Positions 26,455-33,767 of a stretch of 64,000 bases of DNA are shown piece after piece. Position 1 is the first letter of the stretch; every line of letters starts with the position of its first letter. A program made the translations under genes and the position numbers. This DNA comes from Pseudonocardia alaniniphila. GTDB lineage: Bacteria; Actinomycetota; Actinomycetes; Mycobacteriales; Pseudonocardiaceae. The notes under the pieces were generated by a model. The model worked only from the letters and a program-made list of their open reading frames with translations, had not been told where the DNA came from and made no database searches. Where the stretch lies: positions 62,001-126,000 of the forward strand of contig NZ_JAKXMK010000017.1 of the NCBI RefSeq assembly GCF_022524485.1. The letters run 5' to 3'.

Positions 26455-27228
26455 GTGGGCGTCCGTGACGTGCTGTACTCGCTGTACGAACGCAAGCTCC
26501 GCCTCGAGCTGGCCAGAGGGCCGGCAGAACGACCGCGGCACGTCGCCCTGATGCTCGACGGCAACCGGCGATGGGCGCGCGGCGAGGGATACGCCGACGT
26601 CAACGACGGCCACCGCGCCGGCGCCGCCAAGATCTCCGATCTGCTGGAGTGGTGTGAAGAGGCCGGCGTCGAGGTCGTGACGCTATGGTTGCTCTCGACC
26701 GACAACCTCAACCGCCCGGCGGAGGAGCTCGAACCGCTCCTCGAGATCATCACCGGCGTCGTCGACGACCTGACCGGACCGGCCACCCGCTGGCGCCTGC
26801 GGATCGTGGGAGCGCTCGAACTGCTGCCGTCAGAGATGGCACACCAGCTCTCCGCCGCGGCTGCCCGCACCGTCGGACGCACGGGGCTCGAGCTGAACAT
26901 CGCCGTCGGCTACGGCGGACGCCAGGAGATCGCCGACGCGGTGCGCAAGCTCCTGCTCCAGCACGCGGAGTCGGGCACCTCCATTGAGGAGCTCGCCGAG
27001 GTGCTCGACGTCGACCACATCGCGGCCCACCTGTACACGTCGGGCCAGCCGGATCCGGACCTCGTGATCCGCACCTCCGGTGAGCAGCGGCTCTCGGGCT
27101 TCCTGATGTGGCAGTCCGTGCACTCGGAGTTCTACTTCTGCGAGGCCTACTGGCCCGCTTTCCGACGCGTCGATTTCCTGCGTGCCCTGCGTGACTACGC
27201 AGCCCGCCACCGTCGTTTCGGCTCCTGA
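26455..27228 (+). CDS. Cis-prenyltransferase, short-chain Z-isoprenyl diphosphate synthase type
   Basis: A 257-residue undecaprenyl-pyrophosphate-synthase-family enzyme. The signature HVALMLDGNRRWAR (residues 28-41) with catalytic Asp, TLWLLSTDNLNRP, DLVIRTSGEQRLSGFLMWQ and SEFYFCEAYWPAFRRVDF are all intact. Position beside hemolysin III matches Rv1086, which makes Z,E-farnesyl diphosphate, a precursor of the decaprenyl phosphate carrier for cell-wall synthesis. Chain length cannot be set from sequence alone, so a long-chain UppS is the alternative. GTG at 26455 has TACGCT eight bases upstream. A large hairpin follows 57 bp after the stop. Confidence 0.88.
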   Translation: MGVRDVLYSLYERKLRLELARGPAERPRHVALMLDGNRRWARGEGYADVNDGHRAGAAKISDLLEWCEEAGVEVVTLWLLSTDNLNRPAEELEPLLEIITGVVDDLTGPATRWRLRIVGALELLPSEMAHQLSAAAARTVGRTGLELNIAVGYGGRQEIADAVRKLLLQHAESGTSIEELAEVLDVDHIAAHLYTSGQPDPDLVIRTSGEQRLSGFLMWQSVHSEFYFCEAYWPAFRRVDFLRALRDYAARHRRFGS

Positions 27229-27284
27229 TCCGGCAGCCATCCCCGTTGCGAGAACAGCTGGCGCGGTGTAGCTCCGTACAAGGC

Positions 27285-27346
27285 GAATGCCCTTCCGACC
27301 GGTGACGGACTCTTGGCAAGTCCGTCACCGAGTCAGAAGGGCATTC
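27285..27346. terminator. Long two-stage hairpin, probable bidirectional terminator
   Basis: The outer arms GAATGCCCTTC/GAAGGGCATTC and inner arms GGTGACGGACT/AGTCCGTCACC are each perfect 11-bp pairs, with a seven-base loop and small internal bulges. It lies between the convergent isoprenyl synthase gene and the first secreted-protein gene. Confidence 0.75.
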
Positions 27347-27410
27347 AGCGGATGCGACCCGACGTCCCCGGCCTACGTGTAGCCGGCGTCAGGCCTCGAT
27401 CAATCGACGG

Positions 27411-27800
27411 TCAGTCGTCGTTGAAGGAGCCAGTGACGGCGCTGCTGTTGTCCTGGCGGTTGTCCTCGAAGGTGAGGTTGTTGCAGCTCGCGGTCTGGGT
27501 CACCGTCTGAGTCGCGGTGGTCACCGGGGCGATCGTCTGGGTCAGGGCGCCCGTCGCCGCACCGAGGAGGGCGAAAACGTTCGAGGTGCCGTCGTTCGTG
27601 ACGTCGGCCTGCGCGTTGTTGATGAACGCGCACTCGGCGGAGTCGTTCTCCAGGTCGATGTCGTAGAGCGACAACGACGGGGCGTTGCCCCCGCGCTGGC
27701 CGTTGTCAGAGTCGCCCCGGTCCGCTGCGAAAGCCAGCGGAGCCACGGCGAGCAGACCGGCTGTGGCCGCAGCCACGACAATTCCAGCCTTCTTCAGCAC
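27411..27800 (-). CDS. Small secreted two-cysteine protein, paralogue 1 of 3
   Basis: A 129-residue protein with a Sec signal peptide (LKKAGIVVAAATAGLLAVA, cleavage after PLAFA near residue 25). The mature part is acidic and Asn/Ser/Thr-rich. Conserved landmarks shared with two tandem paralogues are YDIDLENDSAEC, FALLGAAT and ASCNNLTFEDNRQDNSS; the two cysteines could form one disulfide. The GTG start follows AGGAG. The MLKK start, small size and cysteine pair recall rodlins and other aerial-hypha surface proteins of filamentous actinobacteria, but this is architecture only. Its 3' end faces the hairpin at 27285-27346. Confidence 0.75.
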   Translation of the reverse strand: MLKKAGIVVAAATAGLLAVAPLAFAADRGDSDNGQRGGNAPSLSLYDIDLENDSAECAFINNAQADVTNDGTSNVFALLGAATGALTQTIAPVTTATQTVTQTASCNNLTFEDNRQDNSSAVTGSFNDD

Positions 27801-27934
27801 AGTTCATCTCCTGTTGATTCAATCGGAGCCGACCAGGGGCCGATCCTCATCAGAGTCAGCGGCGTGACGGGGGGAGCCCTCGCTGACCAAGGGAAATGTA
27901 GCAATGGGGCGGTGCCGGAACAAATCGCATACGT

Positions 27935-28069
27935 CGATCGTGTGAAGCGATCACTCTACGTTTGGTTACGCCTTCTTTGGAGGTGTTTCGTCTGGTGGCC
28001 TATTGGGTGGAGAAGAGATCCGCTTCACGATGTGTCACCGTGATTCACTCGCCTGAGTCCGTATCCTTT
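27935..28069 (-). promoter_or_regulatory. Upstream regulatory module of paralogue 1
   Basis: Two blocks shared with the other two copies. Block A (28026-28069) has CACGATG, a degenerate GTGA/TCAC repeat and GTATCCTTT. Block B (27935-27980) has GTGAAGCGATCAC and, on the coding strand, GGCGTAACC (27965-27972), followed 16 bases later by GCTTCA. Block B lies 135-180 bp before the start codon. Confidence 0.45.
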
Positions 28070-28225
28070 CGCAGCGTGCGCGGTGCGAAAGCGTCTGAGG
28101 GGCGTGCCGACGGGGCGGGCGATGCAGGTTGACCCGAGCCGTTCGGATCGTGCGGGTTGCTGGACCGGGCCGGCTCGCCAGCCGGCGCGGCCCGTCCGCC
28201 GCGGAAAGAAGTCAGGCCCCAAGCA

Positions 28226-28262
28226 GAAGCGGGCCCGGACCGAAATGGTCCGGGCCCGCTTC
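28226..28262 (-). terminator. Hairpin terminator after paralogue 2
   Basis: Perfect 16-bp arms (GAAGCGGGCCCGGACC and its complement) around a five-base loop, 24 bp after the stop at 28287. A near-identical hairpin follows paralogue 3. Confidence 0.75.
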
Positions 28263-28286
28263 GTGCAGTTCGAGATCAGGCGAGGA

Positions 28287-28679
28287 TCACCCGTTGTTGA
28301 GCGAGTCCTCGACGGTGCTGCTGTTGTCCTGACGGTTGTCCTCGAACGTGATGTTGTTGCAGCTTGCGATCTGAGTGACGGTCTGAGCCGCGGTGGTGAC
28401 GGGGGCGATCGCCTGGGTCAGGACGTTCGTCGCCGCACCGAGCAGTGCGAAGGTGTTCGTAGTGCCCGAGTTCTCGGCGGCGGCCTGGGCGTCGTTCTGG
28501 AAGGCACATGTTGCGGAGTCGTTCTCCGCGTCGACATCGACGTACCGGACCGACGCGGTGGAGTTCCCGCGGTCCGAGCCGCGGTCGGAGTCGCCCTTGT
28601 CTCCCGCGAAGGCCAGTGGGGCCACGGCGAGCAGACCGGCGGTGGCCGCAGCCACGACAATTCCAGCCTTCTTCAGCAC
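28287..28679 (-). CDS. Small secreted two-cysteine protein, paralogue 2 of 3
   Basis: A 130-residue protein with the same 25-residue signal peptide as its neighbours, almost identical in sequence, and a more diverged mature region. It keeps VDAENDSATC, FALLGAATNVLTQAIAPVTTA and ASCNNITFEDNRQDNSS. The change of residues between these landmarks, while the cysteine sites and TFEDNR stay fixed, suggests selection on a disulfide-bearing fold. It has its own GTG start with AGGAG, its own upstream module and its own terminator, so each paralogue is an independent transcription unit. Confidence 0.75.
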   Translation of the reverse strand: MLKKAGIVVAAATAGLLAVAPLAFAGDKGDSDRGSDRGNSTASVRYVDVDAENDSATCAFQNDAQAAAENSGTTNTFALLGAATNVLTQAIAPVTTAAQTVTQIASCNNITFEDNRQDNSSTVEDSLNNG

Positions 28680-28810
28680 AGTTCATCTCCTGTTGAGTCA
28701 TCGGAGCCGACCGGAGCCGATCCCATTCAGAGCCAGCGGTGTGATGGGGGGAGCCCTCGCTGACCGCCGAAAATCTAGCGGCCAGAGTCGGGGTGAAACA
28801 AATTCCTGAC

Positions 28811-28947
28811 ACGATCGTATGAACCAATTACTCTACGTTTCGGATACGCCTTCTTTCGGGGGTGTTCCGCGACCACCGACTCCGTGGGCCGGCTGCTGAT
28901 CTACACGATGCGTGATCGCTCATCACCCGCATGGGCGCGTATCCTTT
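28811..28947 (-). promoter_or_regulatory. Upstream regulatory module of paralogue 2
   Basis: Block A (28904-28947) contains the perfect palindrome GTGAT-CGCTC-ATCAC at 28912-28926 and then CGTATCCTTT. Block B (28811-28859) contains, on the coding strand, GGCGTATCC with GGTTCA 17 bases further on. Confidence 0.45.
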
Positions 28948-29151
28948 TGTCTGCACACGCAGCGTGTTTGCCCTCCCGGAGGTACGCCGCGGCGAATGGG
29001 CCCGCGAGTTCCTGCGACTTGTGCAGCCGCACGGGCGCTCGGGTTGCCGGTACGCGGCCGGCGGCTCGCTGGGGAATCGACTCGGGCCGATGGCATCCCC
29101 CCGATGGCTCCTCTCGCGAGCGGTCTTCTCGCAGGCATGGTGTCAGGCAGA

Positions 29152-29188
29152 GAAGAGAGCCCGGACCGACAAGGTCCGGGCCCTCTTC
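29152..29188 (-). terminator. Hairpin terminator after paralogue 3
   Basis: 16-bp arms with a single mismatch (core GCCCGGACC/GGTCCGGGC) and a five-base loop, 23 bp after the stop at 29212. It is homologous to the hairpin after paralogue 2. Confidence 0.75.
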
Positions 29189-29211
29189 GGCGGGTTGCCC
29201 TCAGGCGAGGA

Positions 29212-29604
29212 TCACCCGTTGAGCGAGCCGGTGACAGCGGTGCTGTTGTCCTCGCGGTTGTCCTCGAAGGTGAAGTTGTTGCAGCTCGCGGTCTGGAGTG
29301 GTGTCTGGGCTGCAGTGGCGGCCGGGGTGAGCGTCTGGGTCAGGGTGCTCGTCGCCAAGCCGAGAATCGCCAAGGTGTTCGAGGTGGCCGCGTTGTCGGC
29401 GGTGGACGTCGCGTTGTTCAGGGTGAGGCACTCGGCGGAGTCGTTCTCGTAGTCGATGTCGTAGAGCCCGACCGTCGAGCTGGCGCTCCTGGACTCCGAG
29501 CGCTGGTCGGAGTCGTCTCCCCTGTCGCCCGCGAAGGCAAGGGGGGCCACGGCGAGCAGACCGGCAGTGGCGGCAGCCACGACAATTCCAGCCTTCTTCA
29601 GCAC
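29212..29604 (-). CDS. Small secreted two-cysteine protein, paralogue 3 of 3
   Basis: A 130-residue member of the tandem family with an almost identical signal peptide and a mature part carrying YDIDYENDSAEC, LAILGLATSTLTQTLTP and ASCNNFTFEDNREDNS. It is the most upstream copy on the coding strand. The upstream sequence for about 270 bp, the ribosome site and the terminator are recognisably duplicated with the gene, showing that the whole unit of about 0.9 kb was copied. Function unknown; a cell-surface or aerial-growth role is a guess from architecture. Confidence 0.75.
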   Translation of the reverse strand: MLKKAGIVVAAATAGLLAVAPLAFAGDRGDDSDQRSESRSASSTVGLYDIDYENDSAECLTLNNATSTADNAATSNTLAILGLATSTLTQTLTPAATAAQTPLQTASCNNFTFEDNREDNSTAVTGSLNG

Positions 29605-29736
29605 AGTTCATCTCCTGTTGAGTCATCGGAGCCGACCGGAGCCGATCCCCATTCAGAGTCAGCGACGTGACGGGGAGCCTTCGCTGATCGAGCGGAAAAC
29701 TAGCGGCTGGACCAAGCCTGCAACAATTTCATTACA

Positions 29737-29871
29737 ACTATCGTGTGAATCGATGACGCAAAGTTTGGTTACGCCTTCTTTCGGGGGCCTGGAAGCCTGC
29801 TCCCCGGCTGTCGGTCCGGCGATGAGGGCCACGATGTGTGATCGCTTATCACCTTGAAAGTGCGTATCCTT
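29737..29871 (-). promoter_or_regulatory. Upstream regulatory module of paralogue 3
   Basis: Block A (29830-29871) contains the palindrome GTGAT-CGCTT-ATCAC at 29838-29852 and CGTATCCTT. Block B (29737-29785) contains GGCGTAACC on the coding strand (29768-29775), with GATTCA 16 bases downstream. Confidence 0.45.
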
Positions 29872-30386
29872 CGGGCGGTCGAGGCGTTTGCACAGCTCGG
29901 CTGGTGGTGCCACTGGGCGTCCCGGTGTGCCGGATGCGTCCACGTCGTCCTCCTGACCCGAGGAGTGTGCACGACCATGTACCCGCATGGTGCCTCTCCG
30001 CGGGCCCGACGACGTGCTCCCGCGCCAGGTGCGTGCAGCCCTCGTGGTCGTCCCGTCGCCATCCGCGATCATGACCTGTGGACCGGCGCGGTATCCGGAT
30101 CCGATCGGGCCCCTACCAGGTCCGGGCGGAGGGCCCGCTCGTCCGGGCCTGGCGACCTCCGGTCCTGCGATCCCCACCTCGGCGGGTGAGGTCTGCGCCA
30201 GTTGCTCCATTTGGCTGGCGAGGCGCTAGGCCGGCGCCGTGCGGCTCGACCGGCCATCTAGCACGGAAACTTCATCAATCGGACCAAAGTGCCAAAGATC
30301 ACGACAGGCGGTGTCGTCCCATCGGTAAGCGGTAGTCCGTTACGGGAGATCTTGCCGTTAGCGGACGACTCGACACGGTCTTGCTG
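29872..30386. other. Intergenic region, no gene seen
   Basis: About 515 bp between the third secreted-protein module and the phoH promoter. 29880-30240 is GC-rich with open frames of shadow type; 30250-30360 is less GC-rich and has repeated CCGTTA/CGGTAA-like words. I see no coding evidence. Confidence 0.5.
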
Positions 30387-30417
30387 TTGACCGGACCGGG
30401 GTGACCGCCGGTAGCGT
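30387..30417 (+). promoter_or_regulatory. Candidate promoter for phoH2
   Basis: TTGACC (30387-30392) and TAGCGT (30412-30417) with a 19-base spacer, about 270 bp upstream of the phoH start. The spacer is slightly long, so confidence is limited. Confidence 0.3.
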
Positions 30418-30626
30418 TCTCATCAGCGGGCCGTACCCCATGCGGACCGCTCGGGAGGCCCTGGTCGTGGTGTCACTTGCACCCGAGGGGGCCGGCACCC
30501 GGCCCTCGCGGGCGTGGACGGCGGCGAACGTCAGGCCGCCGGAAATGCCCGGGCCAGGGCCGGCCGGCCCACCGGTGACGTGGGCGCGGTGCCGCGCCCA
30601 CCAGGGAGCAATCGTCGGCCGCTCAT

Positions 30627-30651
30627 CCCGAGTCGCCTCAGACGACTCGGG
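30627..30651 (+). promoter_or_regulatory. Hairpin in the phoH2 leader
   Basis: CCCGAGTCG and CGACTCGGG, perfect 9-bp arms with a seven-base loop, ending 34 bp before the GTG at 30686. It could be an operator or an RNA structure affecting phoH translation. Confidence 0.4.
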
Positions 30652-30660
30652 GTTCGGCTG

Positions 30661-30689
30661 CGACGAGCGCTAGCGAGGAGCCTTCGTGA
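30661..30689 (+). repeat. Repeat fragment related to the 77-bp element at 58676-58829
   Basis: 24 of 29 bases match the 3' end of the second 77-bp unit (CGACGAGC, TAGCGAGGAG and TCGTGA shared), and the match runs into the phoH start codon exactly as the unit runs into the response-regulator start. Confidence 0.45.
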
Positions 30690-32023
30690 CAGACCGTCGT
30701 ACTGCCCCCGCTTCGCACACCACCCGCTGCTACGTCCTCGACACCTCCGTTCTGCTCGCCGACCCGTGGTCGATGACCCGGTTCGACGAGCACGAGGTGG
30801 TGCTGCCACTCGTGGTCATCTCCGAACTGGAGGGGAAGCGGCACCACCCGGAGCTCGGATGGTTCGCCCGCACGGCACTGCGCATGCTCGACGAGCTGCG
30901 TATCGAGCACGGCCGTCTGGACGCACCGGTGCCGATCGGCTCCGGAGGGGGCACGCTTCACGTCGAGCTGAACCACACCGACCCGGAGGTGTTGCCGGCC
31001 GGATTCCGCACCGACTCGAACGACAGCCGCATCCTCGCCTGCGCGCTGAACCTGGCCGCGGAGCGCAAGCTCGAAGGCCGGGGAGAGGTGGTGCTGGTCA
31101 GCAAGGACATGCCGCTGCGGGTGAAGGCCGCTGCCGTCGGGCTCCAGGCCGACGAGTACCACGCCCTCGACGTGGTGCCGTCCGGGTGGACCGGCATGAC
31201 GGACCTCGACGTGACGTCTGCCGACGTGGACGCCCTGTTCCGGGATGGAGTCATCGACCACGACGCTGCTCGCGACCTGCCGTGCAACACCGGCCTGCGG
31301 CTCACGGGTGGCGGTTCGGCGGCGCTCGGCCGCGTCACGGCGGACAAGCGGGTGCGACTGATCCGCGGCGACCGCGAGGCGTTCGGGCTCCACGGTCGCT
31401 CCGCCGAGCAGCGGGTCGCCCTGGACCTGCTCCTCGACCCCGAGGTCGGGATCGTCTCCCTGGGTGGCCGGGCAGGCACCGGAAAGTCGGCGCTCGCGCT
31501 CTGCGCCGGTCTGGAAGCTGTGATGGAACGCCAGCAGCACCGCAAGGTAGTGGTCTTCCGTCCGCTGTACGCCGTGGGTGGGCAGGAGCTCGGCTACCTG
31601 CCGGGCAGCGAGAGCGAGAAGATGGCGCCCTGGGCGCAGGCCGTCTTCGACACGCTCGGCGCGCTGGTCAGCCAGAACGTGCTGGAGGAGGTCATCGCCC
31701 GCGGCATGTTGGAGGTGCTGCCGCTCACGCACATCCGCGGTCGCTCGCTGCACGACAGCTTCGTGATCGTCGACGAGGCGCAGTCGCTGGAGCGCAACGT
31801 GCTGCTCACGGTGTTGTCGCGGCTGGGTACGGCGTCCCGCGTGGTGCTGACCCACGACGTCGCGCAGCGCGACAACCTCCGTGTCGGGCGGCACGACGGC
31901 GTGGCGGCGGTGATCGAGAAGCTGAAGGGCCACCCGCTCTTCGCGCACGTGACGCTCACCCGCAGCGAGCGCAGCCCGATCGCCGCGCTCGTGACCGAGA
32001 TGTTGGAGGGTCCGGCCGCCTGA
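30686..32023 (+). CDS. phoH2: PhoH2: PIN domain-PhoH ATPase fusion
   Basis: A 445-residue fusion. An N-terminal PIN ribonuclease-like domain (residues 14-165) has the acidic residues in VLDTSVLLADP, the ELEG stretch and RTDSNDSRILACAL. The C-terminal PhoH ATPase has Walker A GRAGTGKSAL (Lys267) and Walker B SFVIVDEAQ near residue 357. PhoH2 proteins are ATP-dependent RNA helicase/nucleases; the mycobacterial gene (Rv1095) is preceded by a small antitoxin-like frame, which I do not see here. The GTG at 30686 follows GAGGAG. Confidence 0.9.
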   Translation: MTDRRTAPASHTTRCYVLDTSVLLADPWSMTRFDEHEVVLPLVVISELEGKRHHPELGWFARTALRMLDELRIEHGRLDAPVPIGSGGGTLHVELNHTDPEVLPAGFRTDSNDSRILACALNLAAERKLEGRGEVVLVSKDMPLRVKAAAVGLQADEYHALDVVPSGWTGMTDLDVTSADVDALFRDGVIDHDAARDLPCNTGLRLTGGGSAALGRVTADKRVRLIRGDREAFGLHGRSAEQRVALDLLLDPEVGIVSLGGRAGTGKSALALCAGLEAVMERQQHRKVVVFRPLYAVGGQELGYLPGSESEKMAPWAQAVFDTLGALVSQNVLEEVIARGMLEVLPLTHIRGRSLHDSFVIVDEAQSLERNVLLTVLSRLGTASRVVLTHDVAQRDNLRVGRHDGVAAVIEKLKGHPLFAHVTLTRSERSPIAALVTEMLEGPAA

Positions 32024-32041
32024 TGCGGTCCTGACGGAGAG

Positions 32042-32076
32042 GCGCCCTCCCGCCGTTGGCGGCGGTGGGAGGGCGC
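32042..32076. terminator. Bidirectional terminator between phoH2 and the oxidoreductase gene
   Basis: GCGCCCTCCC and GGGAGGGCGC flank a 15-base centre that can itself pair (GCCG/CGGC), between convergent genes. Confidence 0.7.
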
Positions 32077-32082
32077 TGGTGT

Positions 32083-33048
32083 TCAGGGGGCGAGAACGAG
32101 CTTGCCGCGCGCCGCCCGGGACTCGATGTGCCGATGGGCTTCCGCGGCGTCCTCGAGGGCGAACGTGCGGGCGACCGAGGGCGTGAGCATCCCGTCGGCC
32201 GCCAGCGCGAGCGCCCGGCTGCGTCCGGTCGTCAGACGCTCCATCCAGCCTGTGCCGCTGCAACCCGTCAGGGTCAGCCCGCGGGCCAGCAGGTCGATCG
32301 GCGCGATGTCCGGCGGACCCGCGAGCAGCCCGTACAGCAGGATCCGGCCGGCGCCGGGGGTCATCGCGTCGAGGTAGCGCGCTGTCGTCGCGCCGCCGAT
32401 CGAGGTGAAGGCCAGGTCGACCGTGCCGCCCGCGGCCTCGGCGACCTGGTCGGGCCAGTCCGGATCGGTGTGGTCGAGCACGACGTCCGCGCCCGCCTTC
32501 AGCGCGAGGTCACGTTTGGCGGCGCCGCCCGCGGTCGCGACGATCCGCCGCACGCCGTGTGCCCGCATGAGCTGCGTGACGTATCCGCCGATGAGCCCGC
32601 TCGCGACCTCCACGAGCACGGTCTCCTCGTGCTGGCCCTGCCCCGCGACGCACAGTGCCAGCGCCACCGATCCCTGCACTGCGAAGGTGACGGCGTCGGC
32701 GCTGCTCAGCCCCTCGGGGATCGGCGTGATCGCCGAGGCCGGCACGGCGACCCGCTCGGCGTAAGTGCCGCCGTGGGAGGTGTCGAGGGCGACGACGCGC
32801 TGCCCGATCAGCCCGGGGTCGGTGCCCTCGCCCACCGCCTCGACCGTGCCCGCCGCCTCGAAGCCGAAGACCGCGGGGAGCGGCACGGACATGGGGAAAG
32901 TGCCCGCACGCATGGCTGTCTCGTGGTAGCTGACTCCTGCGGCCTCGACGCGGAGAAGCACCTGGCCGGCCCCCGGGACGGGCTCGGGGACGTCTTCCAG
33001 TCTCAGGACCTCAGGCCCTCCGTGCTCGTGCATGACAATGGCGCGCAT
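32083..33048 (-). CDS. Zinc-independent quinone oxidoreductase (MDR family)
   Basis: A 321-residue NADPH-dependent oxidoreductase of the medium-chain dehydrogenase family. MRAIVMHEHGGPEVL starts the GroES-like domain; AGVSYHETAMRAGTFP matches the quinone oxidoreductase pattern and the catalytic zinc ligands are missing. The Rossmann region is ETVLVEVASGLIGGYVTQLMRA, with SGLIGG for the more common AGGVG. It probably reduces quinones or other enones. The ATG at 33048 follows AGGGGAAC. A divergent TetR gene with two operator-like repeats in the gap suggests local, substrate-induced control. Confidence 0.87.
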   Translation of the reverse strand: MRAIVMHEHGGPEVLRLEDVPEPVPGAGQVLLRVEAAGVSYHETAMRAGTFPMSVPLPAVFGFEAAGTVEAVGEGTDPGLIGQRVVALDTSHGGTYAERVAVPASAITPIPEGLSSADAVTFAVQGSVALALCVAGQGQHEETVLVEVASGLIGGYVTQLMRAHGVRRIVATAGGAAKRDLALKAGADVVLDHTDPDWPDQVAEAAGGTVDLAFTSIGGATTARYLDAMTPGAGRILLYGLLAGPPDIAPIDLLARGLTLTGCSGTGWMERLTTGRSRALALAADGMLTPSVARTFALEDAAEAHRHIESRAARGKLVLAP

Positions 33049-33072
33049 CTGTTCCCCTGCTCGTGGACTAAC

Positions 33073-33114
33073 TGGACCGGTGGTCAAGATCGAGCGTACT
33101 GGACCTGCGGTCCA
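33073..33114. promoter_or_regulatory. Two operator-like repeats in the TetR/oxidoreductase gap
   Basis: TGGACC-TGC-GGTCCA at 33100-33114 is perfect, and TGGACC-GGT-GGTCAA at 33073-33087 has one mismatch; their centres are 27 bp apart in an 85-bp divergent gap. These are the expected binding sites of the TetR protein encoded at 33134. Confidence 0.6.
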
Positions 33115-33133
33115 CTTTGCTAGGAGGTCCTAC

Positions 33134-33727
33134 GTGCGCGAACGTGCCGACGCTGCCCGCAACCGGCGCTTGATCCTCGCGGCGGCCGAGGAGCTGCTCG
33201 CCGTCCACCGTCCGGATCAGGTCTCGGTGGAGCAGGTCGCCGCCGCTGCCGGTGTCGGCAAGGGCACTGTCTTCCACCGGTTCGGCAGCCGCAGGGGGCT
33301 GATGGTCGCGCTCGCCGAGCAGCGGGCGTTCGCGATGCACGAAGCGGTGCTCTCCGGGCCACCGCCGCTCGGGCCGGGCGCCCCGCCCCGCGAGCGGCTC
33401 CTGGCCTTCCTCGACGCGCTCGTCGAGCTGGTCTCGCGCAACATCGGCCTGATGGCGGCGCTCGACCACGCGACCGTCACGCACCCGACGGAGGATGAGC
33501 AGGACGGACCGCATCCACTGCACGTCTTCTGGCACGGGCACATCACCGGGCTCCTCGCGGAGTCTCGCCCCGACCTCGACGCCGAGCTGCTCAGCCACGT
33601 CCTGCTGGGCGGGCTGCGCAGCGACGTCGTGGTGCAGCTCGTGACGTCGGGCGAGACCGCGCGCCTCGCCGCGGCGCTGCGCACCACGGCAACAGCGCTG
33701 CTGGACGCCCCGGCCGACGGGGCGTGA
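33134..33727 (+). CDS. TetR family transcriptional regulator
   Basis: A 197-residue TetR repressor. The N-terminal DNA-binding domain is RADAARNRRLILAAAEELLA followed by VSVEQVAAAAGVGKGTVFHRFGSRRGLMVAL (residues 34-64), the canonical helix-turn-helix. The C-terminal part is a helical ligand-binding and dimerisation domain with HPLHVFWHGHITGLL. The GTG at 33134 follows an ideal AGGAGGT. It is divergent from the oxidoreductase gene and probably represses both genes until an electrophile or quinone-like ligand binds; the ligand is inferred only from context. Confidence 0.88.
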   Translation: MRERADAARNRRLILAAAEELLAVHRPDQVSVEQVAAAAGVGKGTVFHRFGSRRGLMVALAEQRAFAMHEAVLSGPPPLGPGAPPRERLLAFLDALVELVSRNIGLMAALDHATVTHPTEDEQDGPHPLHVFWHGHITGLLAESRPDLDAELLSHVLLGGLRSDVVVQLVTSGETARLAAALRTTATALLDAPADGA

Positions 33728-33732
33728 CCCTC

Positions 33733-33761
33733 GCGGCGGCTACGAACGCCTCAGCCGCCGC
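33733..33761. terminator. Bidirectional hairpin between tetR and guaB1
   Basis: GCGGCGGCT and AGCCGCCGC around 11 bases, filling most of the 40-bp gap between the two convergent stop codons. Confidence 0.6.
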
Positions 33762-33767
33762 CATCCG

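Noticed and set aside
28083..28763. 226-codon plus-strand frame antisense to the second secreted-protein gene
   Set aside because: The similar plus-strand frame at 28912-29670 shows the same pattern, as expected from duplicated antisense sequence; the minus-strand genes have ribosome sites and clean signal peptides.
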